Of a stretch of 64,000 nt of DNA, positions 51,497 to 59,633 are shown in pieces. The notes under the pieces were generated by a model, which saw only the letters and a list, made by a program, of their open reading frames with translations, was not told the origin of the DNA and made no database searches. Each line of letters begins with the position of its first letter. Position 1 is the stretch's first letter. The stretch covers positions 1-64,000 of the forward strand of contig DATMRS010000006.1 of NCBI GenBank assembly GCA_035566015.1, written 5' to 3'. A program made the position numbers and the translations under genes. The DNA comes from DATMRS01 sp035566015 (lineage in GTDB: Bacteria; Pseudomonadota; Alphaproteobacteria; Sphingomonadales; Sphingomonadaceae).

Positions 51497-52248
51497 AGGC
51501 GCGCGAAATAGCTGATCGTGGCGAGCTGTATCAGGCTCGAGACGAAGGCGACCACCAATTGTACGAGCAGTTCGCCCAGGCGCGGATCGCCCAACGCGCG
51601 CGCCAGCAGCAGGAGGAGCGATCCGACGCCATATTCGACGGCGGCCAATAGCAGCAACGAGACCGCCCCGATCCCGATCCAGAGCAGCATCAATCGCCAT
51701 TGGCACGGCGCCGACGCCCGCCACGAGGCACGCAGCGCGGCGATCGCGCCCTTCTGATCGATCAGTGCCGGAAACAGGAAGAGAAAGCGGACGGCGAGCA
51801 GAAAGATTAGCGGCAACGCGACGACGATGCCGAACGCCGCCGCCTGATTCGCCGCGAGCCCGGCGACTCGCCCCACGATGCCGAGGGCGCTGCCGACGAG
51901 CAGGACCAGAAGCGTCGCGGCGAACCCCAGAAGCAGCGTTACGCCCACCGCATGCCCGAGGCGCGATGCCGCGCGCGTCAGTGCCTCGCGAACGCTGATA
52001 CCGGGAATGATCGCCAGCGCGCTCAGCGCCAGCCCGCCCAGCGTCAACAGCAACAGCCACGGGATCAGCCAGAGCATCCACGGCCCCGGCTGCACCGCGC
52101 TGCCGGCCGCCTGCTCGGGCGTGGCGAGCGACAATATCACCGTGGCGAGGCCGATCGTGCCGAGCGCGACGGGAATCAGTATCCCGATCTCGCGCGTCAG
52201 ATAGGCGCGCGTCTCGTCCCACACGGCGGTCAGCGAAATCGATGGCAT
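51460..52248 (-). CDS. Polytopic inner-membrane protein of unknown function
   Basis: The 262-residue product has about six hydrophobic segments (roughly 22-42, 59-82, 108-135, 140-172, 190-212, 232-252) joined by short loops and one larger loop with ALIDQKGAIAALRASWRASAPCQWR. This loop, in which an ALxxSWxxxxxxxWR-type pattern precedes a span, recalls membrane proteins related to the glycerophosphodiester phosphodiesterase membrane domain or YciC family, but the match is weak. The start was set at ATG 52248 (MPSISLTAVWDE), where the soluble N terminus begins. It overlaps the GNAT gene tail to tail and is divergent from lipB. Confidence 0.72.
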   Translation of the reverse strand: MPSISLTAVWDETRAYLTREIGILIPVALGTIGLATVILSLATPEQAAGSAVQPGPWMLWLIPWLLLLTLGGLALSALAIIPGISVREALTRAASRLGHAVGVTLLLGFAATLLVLLVGSALGIVGRVAGLAANQAAAFGIVVALPLIFLLAVRFLFLFPALIDQKGAIAALRASWRASAPCQWRLMLLWIGIGAVSLLLLAAVEYGVGSLLLLLARALGDPRLGELLVQLVVAFVSSLIQLATISYFARLYWCASGSSSGI

Positions 52249-52321
52249 CGTGGGGCATACTCGTGATCGTTGTTCGGGCCTGCCGTCTAGCGCGGCTTGA
52301 TAACATGCGTCCATCGCGACA

Positions 52322-52984
52322 ATGCATTGGCCGATGACGATCGACACGCCCGAATGGACAATCGCGCCCGGCCTGACCCCCTATCCCGAGGCATTGGCCG
52401 CGATGGAGGCGCGGGTCGCCGGAATCGCCGAGGACGAGGCGCGTGAATGGATCTGGCTCGTCGAGCATCCGCCGCTTTACACGGCGGGGACCAGCGCCAA
52501 TGAGGCCGAATTACTCGCGCCCCGCCGCTTCCCAGTATTCCCTGCCGGCCGGGGCGGCCGCTACACCTATCACGGCCCCGGCCAGCGTGTCGGCTATGTC
52601 ATGCTCGATCTTGCGCGTCGCGGCCGCGACGTGCGCCGCTTCGTACATGCGCTGGAAGGCTGGGTGATCGCAGCGCTGGCGGAACTGGGCGTATTGGCGC
52701 GACGCGCGTCCGGCCGGATCGGCATATGGGTCGACACGGCGGCGGGTGAAGCGAAGATCGGCGCGATCGGCGTTCGAGTACGGCGCTGGGTGACGTTTCA
52801 CGGCTTTGCGGTGAATATCGACCCCGATCTTGCCCATTTCGACGGCATCGTGCCCTGTGGCCTGCCCGATTTCCCCGTGACGAGCCTCGCAGCGCTGGGG
52901 ATCGAGGCCGGCATGGCGGATTTCGATGCCGCGCTCCGCCGTAACGAGCGCAGCTTTTTTACAGAAATCGGCACGCCGGAATGA
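52322..52984 (+). CDS. lipB: Lipoyl(octanoyl) transferase (LipB)
   Basis: LipB transfers octanoyl from acyl carrier protein to lipoyl domains of 2-oxoacid dehydrogenases. The 220-residue protein has VEHPPLYTAGTSANE, GRGGRYTYHGPGQRVGYVMLDL, the lysine segment GEAKIGAIGVRVRRWVTFHGFAVNID and the cysteine of IVPCGLPDFPVTSL, giving the Lys/Cys dyad of the family. Two close starts are possible, 52322 and 52334 (MTIDTPEW); neither has a clear ribosome site, so the start is uncertain by four codons. Confidence 0.95.
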   Translation: MHWPMTIDTPEWTIAPGLTPYPEALAAMEARVAGIAEDEAREWIWLVEHPPLYTAGTSANEAELLAPRRFPVFPAGRGGRYTYHGPGQRVGYVMLDLARRGRDVRRFVHALEGWVIAALAELGVLARRASGRIGIWVDTAAGEAKIGAIGVRVRRWVTFHGFAVNIDPDLAHFDGIVPCGLPDFPVTSLAALGIEAGMADFDAALRRNERSFFTEIGTPE

Positions 52985-53083
52985 GCGGCGAAGGCTTGCT
53001 GGCGCAATCCTGATCCGCTTAATGTCGTCCCCGATTTCCTGCACGGGTAATCCGTCCAGATTCGGCCAGAAGAGGAGCCCGAC

Positions 53084-53356
53084 ATGCGCATCATCCTTTC
53101 CCGCCTGACGACCTGCACCGCAATTGCGGGCCTCGCCCTTCTCGTCTCCGCCTGCGGCCATAGCGAGAAGGCTGAATCGGTCGATACCAATATCGAAAGC
53201 AATGTCGCGGACGATGCGCTCGACAACGGCACCGTCTCCGACATCACCGCCACCGACGCCACGGCGGGCGCGGAAGCCAATATGACGCTGACCAACGACA
53301 GCGCGGCAGGCAATGCCGTCGACACCTCCTCCAACGCCGCCGACGCGGCCGACTGA
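53084..53356 (+). CDS. Small putative lipoprotein, Asp/Asn/Thr/Ala-rich
   Basis: The 90-residue product has a signal peptide with a lipobox (LLVSAC, lipidation at C24) and a mature part of about 66 residues rich in Asp, Asn, Thr, Ala and Ser with almost no hydrophobic core (for example DNGTVSDITATDATAG and NAVDTSSNAADAAD). It looks intrinsically disordered. GAGGAG lies eight bases before the ATG. No function can be assigned. It stands alone between lipB and a secreted-protein gene. Confidence 0.75.
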   Translation: MRIILSRLTTCTAIAGLALLVSACGHSEKAESVDTNIESNVADDALDNGTVSDITATDATAGAEANMTLTNDSAAGNAVDTSSNAADAAD

Positions 53357-53408
53357 GCCCGAACAAGATCAATCCTCCCCTTCCGAGGCATGGCGGGAGG
53401 CATCGGCG

Positions 53409-53431
53409 CTTTCAGCTTCAAAGCTGGAAAG
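53409..53431. terminator. Hairpin after the small lipoprotein gene
   Basis: CTTTCAGCTT (53409-53418) and AAGCTGGAAAG (53421-53431) pair with one bulged base and a two-base loop. There is no T-run on either side, so termination, if any, is weak. It is 52 bases past the lipoprotein stop. Confidence 0.3.
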
Positions 53432-53538
53432 CCCCTTCCCGCAAAGGTGACTCGGTTCGTCGCTTCATTCGCACTTCATGGCTATCAGTGGCCTGCCAAT
53501 TCGTGTTTAATGGGCCGGAAAGCTTGGGGGTTTGTAGC

Positions 53539-54237
53539 ATGAGGTTTCGTCCGCATCGGCTGCTGGCATTGGGTGCATTTTTCGCGCTCGTCGGTGGTCT
53601 CGATGCCGCATCGGCATCAGCTTATCTCTTTTGGGAAAAGCCCAATTTCAGCGGTGCTCCCGTCAAGGGAGACGAACCCGGAATCGGCCTGCCGCTCGCT
53701 GGCGCGACCGAGAAGGAAATCCGGGCAAGCCTGCTCTGGAACATGCGCGCCGGCCTCAACGTCGCCGCGCTACAATGCCAGTTTTCGCCCGCGCTGATGA
53801 CGGTCGCCAACTATAACGACATTCTGAAACATCATGCTGTCGAGTTGAACGACGCCTATCAGACGCTCTCGGCTTATTTCAAACGCACCACCAAGGGCGC
53901 GCGGTGGCAGGTCGCCCTCGATCAATATACCACGCGCACTTATAACGGCTTTTCGACGATGCACGCGCAGATCGGCTTCTGCGACACGGCGGCATCGATC
54001 GGACGCGAGGCGATCGCCCGCCCCAAGGGCAGCCTCTATCTGACGGCGCAGAACCGGATGCGCGAGTTCCGCAACAGCCTGGTCCCCACGCGCGACGGCC
54101 TGTTTACCGAGCGGCCCTATCTCGCCGCGCGCGTCCTGCCGCCGTTCGACAAAAAATGCTGGGATCGCAAGAATCGCTATCGCGACAAGAAATGCCCGCT
54201 GCCGACGGCCGCGAATACCGGACTCGCGCTGCGCTGA
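53539..54237 (+). CDS. Secreted protein of unknown function with four cysteines
   Basis: The 232-residue product has a signal peptide (8-28, likely cleaved after ASASA) and a mature part starting YLFWEKPNFSG. Four cysteines at about 80, 148, 207 and 219 could form two disulfides. The segment ILKHHAVELNDAYQTLSAYFKRTTKGARWQVALDQYTTRTYNGFST is probably helical. I recognise no catalytic motif. The start at ATG 53539 is preceded by GGGGG at 6-10 bases and directly begins the signal peptide; 17 extra residues upstream are not signal-like. Its context gives no clue. Confidence 0.8.
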   Translation: MRFRPHRLLALGAFFALVGGLDAASASAYLFWEKPNFSGAPVKGDEPGIGLPLAGATEKEIRASLLWNMRAGLNVAALQCQFSPALMTVANYNDILKHHAVELNDAYQTLSAYFKRTTKGARWQVALDQYTTRTYNGFSTMHAQIGFCDTAASIGREAIARPKGSLYLTAQNRMREFRNSLVPTRDGLFTERPYLAARVLPPFDKKCWDRKNRYRDKKCPLPTAANTGLALR

Positions 54238-54258
54238 AACAAGGCACTTGGCGGGCGA

Positions 54259-54903
54259 TCAGCGAATGCCCATCGCCTTGTGCGTCTGGGTGGAAAGCCG
54301 CCAGCGCGGATTGGCCAGCACGAAGGCGATCGCCGCCGCTTCCGCCGCGTGCAGATCCGGCCCATCCATCGGCGAGACGAGGAAGTGGCGAAAGGCCCAT
54401 CGCTCCATCGCCCTCACGTCCAGCCCCGGCTGCGGCCAGACCAGCTTGAGCTCGTCGCCCGAACGCTGCGCGATCTCGGTTCCTGCCTTGGGGCTGACGC
54501 AAATCCAGTCCAGCCCCGGCGGGGCGGGCAGCGTACCGTTCGTCTCCACCGCCACTTCGAACGATCGGGCATGCAAGGCGTCGATCAGCACCCGGTCCAC
54601 CTGGAGCAGCGGCTCACCACCGGTCAGGACGACGAAGGGCTGCCCGCCCTCGACCTCGATCCCTTCGGCCCACAGGGTCGCCGCCGCCTCAGCCAAGGCG
54701 GCGGCATCGGCATAACGCCCGCCGCCATCGCCATCGATTCCGACGAAATCGGTATCGCAGAAGGTGCATTGCGCCGTCGCCTTGTCCGCTTCGCGACCCG
54801 ACCAGAGATTGCAGCCCGCGAAGCGCATGAAAACCGCGCGCCGCCCCGCCTGCCGTCCCTCGCCTTGCAGCGTTAGGAACATCTCCTTGACCGCATAGCT
54901 CAT
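54259..54903 (-). CDS. queE: 7-carboxy-7-deazaguanine synthase (QueE)
   Basis: QueE is a radical SAM enzyme that contracts carboxytetrahydropterin to carboxydeazaguanine for queuosine. The 214-residue protein has FLTLQGEGRQAGRRAVFMRFAGCNLW at the N terminus and the modified cluster motif C31-x14-C46-x2-C49 (with AQCTFCDTDF), the longer-spaced form known from a QueE subgroup. VLTGGEPLLQ and VETNGTL follow. It lies two bases after queC and is co-transcribed with it. Confidence 0.95.
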   Translation of the reverse strand: MSYAVKEMFLTLQGEGRQAGRRAVFMRFAGCNLWSGREADKATAQCTFCDTDFVGIDGDGGGRYADAAALAEAAATLWAEGIEVEGGQPFVVLTGGEPLLQVDRVLIDALHARSFEVAVETNGTLPAPPGLDWICVSPKAGTEIAQRSGDELKLVWPQPGLDVRAMERWAFRHFLVSPMDGPDLHAAEAAAIAFVLANPRWRLSTQTHKAMGIR

Positions 54904-54905
54904 CG

Positions 54906-55595
54906 TCAGAGCGCCGTCGCATAGAGCGTCGGATCGATGAGGCCCGCCTCGCCGAAGCCTTTGCGGCGCAGGCGGCAGCTATCGCACAATCCGCAATGCA
55001 ACCCCTCGGGCGTCGGATCATAGCAAGACCAGCTCATCCCGGCGTCGAGCCCAAGCCGCGCGGCCTCACGCGCGATATCGGCCTTGCTCATATGTTGCAG
55101 CGGCGCGCGGACGGCGAAGCGATCGCCCTCTACGCCCGCCTTCGTCCCAAGGTTGGCAAGCGCCTCGAAACCGGCGATGAACTCGGGCCGGCAATCGGGA
55201 TAGCCCGAATAATCGAGGGCGTTGACGCCGATGAACATGTCGGCCGCGCCGTTCGCCTCGGCCCAGCCCAGCGCGAGCGACAAGAAGATCGTGTTACGGG
55301 CGGGCACATAGGTGATCGGAATCTCGTCGCCCACACCCGCCTTCGGCACGGCGATATCGTCGGTCAGCGCTGATCCACCGAACAGGCGCAGGTCGAGCGG
55401 CAGCACGACATGCCGCTGCACATCAAGTGCGGCCGCGATCCGTCGCGCCGCCGCAAGCTCGACGGCGTGCCGCTGATTATAATCGATCGTAAGCGCATAG
55501 AGCGCGAAGCCCCGTTCGCGCGCCAACCCTGCGGCCACCATCGAATCGAGCCCTCCCGACAGGAGGACGACTGCCTTGCCTCTATTCCGCTGCAT
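54906..55595 (-). CDS. queC: 7-cyano-7-deazaguanine synthase (QueC)
   Basis: QueC converts carboxydeazaguanine to preQ0 using ammonia and ATP. The 229-residue protein has the ATP-pyrophosphatase loop VVLLSGGLDSMVAAGLA, IDYNQRH, YVPARNTIFLSLALGWAE, NALDYSGYPDCRPEFI and a zinc site with four cysteines in WSCYDPTPEGLHCGLCDSCRLR. It is first of the queC-queE pair. Other queuosine genes (queD, queF, tgt) are not in this window. Confidence 0.96.
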   Translation of the reverse strand: MQRNRGKAVVLLSGGLDSMVAAGLARERGFALYALTIDYNQRHAVELAAARRIAAALDVQRHVVLPLDLRLFGGSALTDDIAVPKAGVGDEIPITYVPARNTIFLSLALGWAEANGAADMFIGVNALDYSGYPDCRPEFIAGFEALANLGTKAGVEGDRFAVRAPLQHMSKADIAREAARLGLDAGMSWSCYDPTPEGLHCGLCDSCRLRRKGFGEAGLIDPTLYATAL

Positions 55596-55765
55596 GCCGG
55601 CCGATTAATCCTTTTTGCGCCGATGGAGAAGCACCGTCCGCGTGGTTGATGGGCGGTTTTTCGTCGATTACGGCAGGGGAACGGCAAGACGAACCGTGCG
55701 TTTCATAAGACGGACGCTCGGGAGAAGCCGGGCGTGACGACGCAACAGGTGAGAGGGCACAGGCC

Positions 55766-55927
55766 GTGGCTGTCATCATCCAATCACTTCCCCAGCGCGA
55801 TCCCGAACGCTGGGCCAAGGTGCATCTACAAGGCGACAGGGAACGACCCTTCTTGCGCAAGACGGGCTATGATCTGCCCTTCTGGTCCCCCGAATGGGAG
55901 ATTCGCCGGCTCCTCCGGCGCCGCTGA
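55766..55927 (+). CDS. Possible small basic protein (53 aa)
   Basis: Within the 345-base gap between queC and the DUF3617-like gene, a GTG-started frame encodes 53 residues, beginning MAVIIQSLPQRDPERW and containing GYDLPFWSPEWEIRRL. It has four aromatic Trp/Tyr positions and an Arg-rich end (RRLLRRR). Third-position GC is about 69%, lower than in clear genes here but not random. An AGG-rich stretch lies upstream. I do not recognise a family. The remaining parts of the gap (55596-55765) show nothing further. Confidence 0.4.
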   Translation: MAVIIQSLPQRDPERWAKVHLQGDRERPFLRKTGYDLPFWSPEWEIRRLLRRR

Positions 55928-55940
55928 GGAATTGTAGCCG

Positions 55941-56342
55941 CTACCGGCGGGGGCTGTTGCAATCCCCGACATGATGCGCACGCGCCGAAAAGGCGAAGGG
56001 TGCGCCGGCCGCGATCCCTTGCGTGTCGATCATGACCGAACGCGGCGTTAGCACATGGACAATGGTTCGGCCCCAGCCGGTGCCTGGGCAACTATAATGA
56101 ACGGTGGTTCTGCGGCCGTCATTTGCGATGACAAGCCGGTTGCATGCGGCGCGGGGGTGGTGAATCTGGATCAGCGCGCCGATGTCGCCGATGCACAGGT
56201 CGCGTGAGCGTTCGCCCTCCACCTGCAACCGCCACAAGCCTCGCTCGATCGAGTCGACCGCCATCGACGCCGCCGCGGCGACCTCCGCGCCCGACAGGAG
56301 CAATGCCGGCGCGAGAAGCAGCCGGGCCATGATGAACTTCAT
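55941..56342 (-). CDS. Small secreted protein, DUF3617-like
   Basis: The 133-residue product has a signal peptide (about 1-25, with LLLAPALLLSGAEVAAAA) and a mature domain that starts with GLWRLQVEGE and has cysteines in DLCIGD, RAACNRL, YSCPGTGWG and at the end (VGDCNS). This spacing, with a Gly-Leu-Trp start and four cysteines, resembles the DUF3617 domain common in sphingomonads. The function is unknown. The ATG at 56342 has GGAG at eight bases; a GTG two codons earlier is too close to it. Confidence 0.75.
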   Translation of the reverse strand: MKFIMARLLLAPALLLSGAEVAAAASMAVDSIERGLWRLQVEGERSRDLCIGDIGALIQIHHPRAACNRLVIANDGRRTTVHYSCPGTGWGRTIVHVLTPRSVMIDTQGIAAGAPFAFSARAHHVGDCNSPRR

Positions 56343-56441
56343 CCCCACATCTCCGCTATCCAGCCAAATCGCGCGGCCGGGCCGAAGCCCTGTGCCGCAT
56401 CCTTGCCCAGAATAATGTGACGGATGTCACCCGCGAAACGA

Positions 56442-57386
56442 TTAGGCGAAGTCGTCCAACCCCATCGAGAAGCGCCGGCTGCAAAATTCGCAATCGACGT
56501 GGATTTGTTTCGCCTCGTCCGCCATCGCCGCGCGCTCCTCCTCGGGGAAGCGGGAGAGCACGTCGTGGATATGCGCCGCCGTGCAGCGGCAGCCGCGCGT
56601 CATCCTGGTGAGCGGCAGCACGCGTATCTCGTTTTCCTCATGGAACAGGCGCCACGCGATCCGGTCCAGCGGCAGCGCGGGATCGGTGAGTTCGTCCGCG
56701 CCGATCGTCGCGCCCAGCGCGGCGACATGCTCCCACTCCGGATGATCGAGCCGGGTATGAAGCCGCTCGCGCCCCTCCTCCCCTTCGGCGAGATGCTGAA
56801 GCAGGAGCCCGCCGGCGACGTGCCCCGCCGCGCCGTTCGAAACCGAAACGAGACGCACGAGGCTTGGTATCTGCTCGGACTGGCAGAAATAGCTCTCGGC
56901 CGCGCCGGCGAGCGAGCCGCCCTCCAGCGGCACGATCCCCTGATAGCGCTGGCCCGACGCCGCCTGATCGAAGGTGATCGCAAGATGCCCCTCGCCGAAC
57001 AGCGCGAAGAGCGAGGGATCGGCGGGCATCGCCGCCAGCCTGTCGGGATCGTGCCGCGCATAGCCCCGCATCTCGCCGCCGCGATAGTCGCAGACGAGCA
57101 GGTCGACGACACCGCCCTTCGTCTGCGCCTGTAGCGTCAATTGCCCCTCGGCATCCTTCAGCGTGGAGCCGAGCAGCGCGGTCAGCGTCAGCGCCTCGGC
57201 GAGCAGCGCGGCGATCGGCGGCGGATAGCCGTGGCTGCCGAGGATCGCGTCGAGCACAGGGCCAAGCCGCACCAGGCGTCCGCGCGCATGGCGCGCGGGG
57301 ATCGTGAAGCCAAGCGCCTGGTCGACATGGCCTTGGGCATCGGCCGCGTCATGGCCGTTGCCGTTGGCTCCGTTACCTGTGGCCAC
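56442..57386 (-). CDS. hslO: Redox-regulated holdase chaperone Hsp33 (HslO)
   Basis: Hsp33 is activated when oxidation releases its zinc and it then holds unfolding proteins. The 314-residue protein has an N-terminal extension rich in Gly/Asn/His (1-20), the Hsp33 core with QTKGGVVDLLVCDYRGGEMRGYA and GSLAGAAESYFCQSEQIPSLVRL, and the C-terminal zinc site C266-x-C268 and C299-x2-C302. Translation appears to start at GTG 57386, six bases after the argF stop. It is the last gene of argD-argF-hslO. Confidence 0.94.
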   Translation of the reverse strand: MATGNGANGNGHDAADAQGHVDQALGFTIPARHARGRLVRLGPVLDAILGSHGYPPPIAALLAEALTLTALLGSTLKDAEGQLTLQAQTKGGVVDLLVCDYRGGEMRGYARHDPDRLAAMPADPSLFALFGEGHLAITFDQAASGQRYQGIVPLEGGSLAGAAESYFCQSEQIPSLVRLVSVSNGAAGHVAGGLLLQHLAEGEEGRERLHTRLDHPEWEHVAALGATIGADELTDPALPLDRIAWRLFHEENEIRVLPLTRMTRGCRCTAAHIHDVLSRFPEEERAAMADEAKQIHVDCEFCSRRFSMGLDDFA

Positions 57387-57392
57387 GCCGCC

Positions 57393-58325
57393 TCATCCGA
57401 TCATCCCGAAGCACCAGAGGAGCACCGATTTCTGCGCGTGGAGGCGGTTCTCGGCCTCGTCCCACACGCGCGAGCGCGCGCCGTCGATCACCGCGTTGGT
57501 CACTTCCTCGCCGCGATGTGCGGGCAGGCAATGGAGGAAGAGCGCGCCCTCCGCCGCCTTGGCCATGATCGCATCCGTCACCTGAAAGGGCGCCATCGCC
57601 GCCAGCTTTTCCTCCGCATGTGCCTGGCCCATCGAAACCCAGGTGTCGGTGACGACGATGTCCGCCTCGGCAACGGCCTTCGCCGGATCGCGGAAGATCT
57701 GCACGGTCGCGCCGCGCTTCAGCGCGGCCGCCATCACGTCCATCGACGGCTCGTAGCCCGCCGGACAGCCGACGCGCACCTCGAAGCCCATCAGGCTCCC
57801 CGCCTCGATGATCGAATGGAGGACGTTGTTGCCGTCGCCCAGCCACGCCCAGCGCGAGCCGGGCAGCGCCACCCCATTGTCGATCACTGTCAGCAGGTCC
57901 GCCATGATCTGGCAGGGGTGGCTGTGATCGGTGAGGCCGTTGATCACCGGCACCGACGCATGCCGCGCCATTTCGAGCACCTTGGCATGATCGTCTGTGC
58001 GGATCATGATCGCGTCGACATAGCGGCTGAGCACGCGCGCGGTATCGGCGATGCTCTCGCCGCGGCCGAGCTGCATCGAGCCCGCGTCCATCACGATCGT
58101 CGTCCCGCCGAGCTGGCGCATCGCCATGTCGAACGACACGCGCGTGCGCGTCGAGTTCTTCTCGAAGATCATCGCCAGCGTCCGGCCCGTGAGCGGTGCG
58201 TCAGCGTCCGCCTCGCCCTTCGGCCGATCGGCGCGCGCCGCCTTGCGGTCCAGCGCATCCTCGATCATCGCCGCGATCGCGTTCGCCCCGGCATCGGCAA
58301 GGTCCAGGAAGTACCGGACGCTCAT
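57393..58325 (-). CDS. argF: Ornithine carbamoyltransferase (ArgF)
   Basis: ArgF forms citrulline from ornithine and carbamoyl phosphate. The 310-residue protein has the carbamoyl-phosphate motif EKNSTRTRVSFDMAM, the ornithine segment around VINGLTDHSHPCQIMADLLT and the HCLPAHRGEEV motif with the catalytic cysteine. The ATG at 58325 forms an ATGA overlap with argD, so the two are translationally coupled; 18 extra residues in frame up to 58379 lie within argD. Length is normal. Confidence 0.97.
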   Translation of the reverse strand: MSVRYFLDLADAGANAIAAMIEDALDRKAARADRPKGEADADAPLTGRTLAMIFEKNSTRTRVSFDMAMRQLGGTTIVMDAGSMQLGRGESIADTARVLSRYVDAIMIRTDDHAKVLEMARHASVPVINGLTDHSHPCQIMADLLTVIDNGVALPGSRWAWLGDGNNVLHSIIEAGSLMGFEVRVGCPAGYEPSMDVMAAALKRGATVQIFRDPAKAVAEADIVVTDTWVSMGQAHAEEKLAAMAPFQVTDAIMAKAAEGALFLHCLPAHRGEEVTNAVIDGARSRVWDEAENRLHAQKSVLLWCFGMIG

Positions 58326-59512
58326 GCCGCATCCGACACGGCATAGTCCCGTGCTCCGGCCGAAAGCCGCTCGATGCATTCGGCGATATGGCTGTCCTCG
58401 ATCACCAGCGGCGGCAGGATGCGGACTATATTGTCGCCGCCCGCCACCGTCAGCAGGCCATGCCTGTCGCGCAGATGGGCGACGAAGGCGCGGCTGTCGC
58501 TTTTCATTTTCACGCCCAGCATCAGCCCCATGCCGCGCACCTCTTCGAACAGATGGTCATGGTTCGGGATCATCTGTTCGAGCGCCTGGCGCAGCCGATC
58601 GGCCTTCTGGCGCACGTTCTGGAGGAACTCGTCATTGGCGATCACGTCGAGCACGGCATTGCCCACCGCCATCGCCAGCGGATTGCCGCCATAGGTGGAG
58701 CCGTGGGTGCCGAAGACCATGCCCTTGGCCGCCTCTTCGGTGGCGAGGCAGGCGCCGAGCGGGAAGCCGCCGCCGATGCCCTTGGCGATCGCCATGATGT
58801 CGGGCGTGATTCCATAATGTTCATGCGCCGAGAACAGGCCCGTGCGCGCGACGCCGCACTGCACCTCGTCGAGGATCAGCAGCAGGCCCTGCTCGTCGCA
58901 CAGCCGCCGGAGCCCTCCGAGGAACTCGGGTGTCGCGGGCAGGATGCCGCCCTCGCCCTGTATCGGCTCCAGCAGGAAGCCCGCCGTCCGCTCGTCGACG
59001 GCCGCCTCGGCCGCCGCCAGGTCGTTGAACGGCACCACTTCGAAACCCGGCAGCAACGGCTCGAACCCGTCGCGCATCTTCGCCTGATTGGTTGCCGAAA
59101 TCGTGCCCAGCGTTCGCCCGTGGAAGGCATGGGTGAAGCTGACGATCTTGGTGCGCCCGGGATTGCCGTTGGCATAGTGATAGCGCCGCGCCGTCTTGAT
59201 CGCGCACTCGACCGCCTCGGCTCCCGAATTGGTGAAGAAGACGGTGTCGGCGAAGGTCAGGTCGACCAGCCGCTGCGCCAGCGCTTCGCCCAGTGGCGAC
59301 CCGTACAGGTTCGACACGTGCATCAAGGTCGCCGCCTGCTCCTGGATCGTCTTCACCAGATGCGGATGGCCGTGGCCCAATATGTTTACCGCGATGCCGC
59401 TTGCGAAATCGAGATAGCGCTCGCCCGCCTCACCGATCAGATAGCAGCCCTCGCCTCGCACCGGCCGCACCCCGCACCGGGGATAGACGGGCATGAGCGG
59501 GGTGATCGACAT
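58322..59512 (-). CDS. argD: Acetylornithine aminotransferase (ArgD)
   Basis: ArgD is the PLP enzyme that transaminates N-acetylglutamate semialdehyde to acetylornithine, and it may act in lysine synthesis too. The 396-residue class III aminotransferase has VFFTNSGAEAVECAIKTARRYH, HAFHGRTLGTIS, LEPIQGEGGI, LLILDEVQCGVARTGLFSAHEHYG and the PLP lysine in IMAIAKGIGGGFPLGA. It heads argD-argF-hslO. Its upstream region has a promoter-like pair and a terminator-like hairpin, annotated separately. Confidence 0.96.
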   Translation of the reverse strand: MSITPLMPVYPRCGVRPVRGEGCYLIGEAGERYLDFASGIAVNILGHGHPHLVKTIQEQAATLMHVSNLYGSPLGEALAQRLVDLTFADTVFFTNSGAEAVECAIKTARRYHYANGNPGRTKIVSFTHAFHGRTLGTISATNQAKMRDGFEPLLPGFEVVPFNDLAAAEAAVDERTAGFLLEPIQGEGGILPATPEFLGGLRRLCDEQGLLLILDEVQCGVARTGLFSAHEHYGITPDIMAIAKGIGGGFPLGACLATEEAAKGMVFGTHGSTYGGNPLAMAVGNAVLDVIANDEFLQNVRQKADRLRQALEQMIPNHDHLFEEVRGMGLMLGVKMKSDSRAFVAHLRDRHGLLTVAGGDNIVRILPPLVIEDSHIAECIERLSAGARDYAVSDAA

Positions 59513-59551
59513 CGCAGCGATTCCTTTTCCAAGAAACTCCGAAACAAACGC

Positions 59552-59577
59552 AAAAAGGCGGCCCGACCGGCCGCCTT
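59552..59577 (-). terminator. Strong intrinsic-terminator-like hairpin ahead of argD
   Basis: On the minus strand a nine-pair stem (AAGGCGGCC / GGCCGCCTT, 59555-59577) with a five-base loop is followed by TTTTT (complement of 59552-59556). It could end the ABC-2 permease transcript (stop at 59634) or act as an attenuator for argD (start 59512), because a promoter-like element lies just upstream of it. Confidence 0.8.
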
Positions 59578-59588
59578 ATCGGAGCGCG

Positions 59589-59618
59589 CATATAAGGGAT
59601 GGTGGCAGGTGCCGTCAA
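59589..59618 (-). promoter_or_regulatory. Candidate promoter of argD-argF-hslO
   Basis: On the minus strand TTGACG (complement of 59613-59618) is followed by 18 bases and TATATG (complement of 59589-59594). Transcription would begin around 59582, only a few bases ahead of the hairpin at 59555-59577. Confidence 0.45.
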
Positions 59619-59633
59619 TTCCGCCGTGATGCC

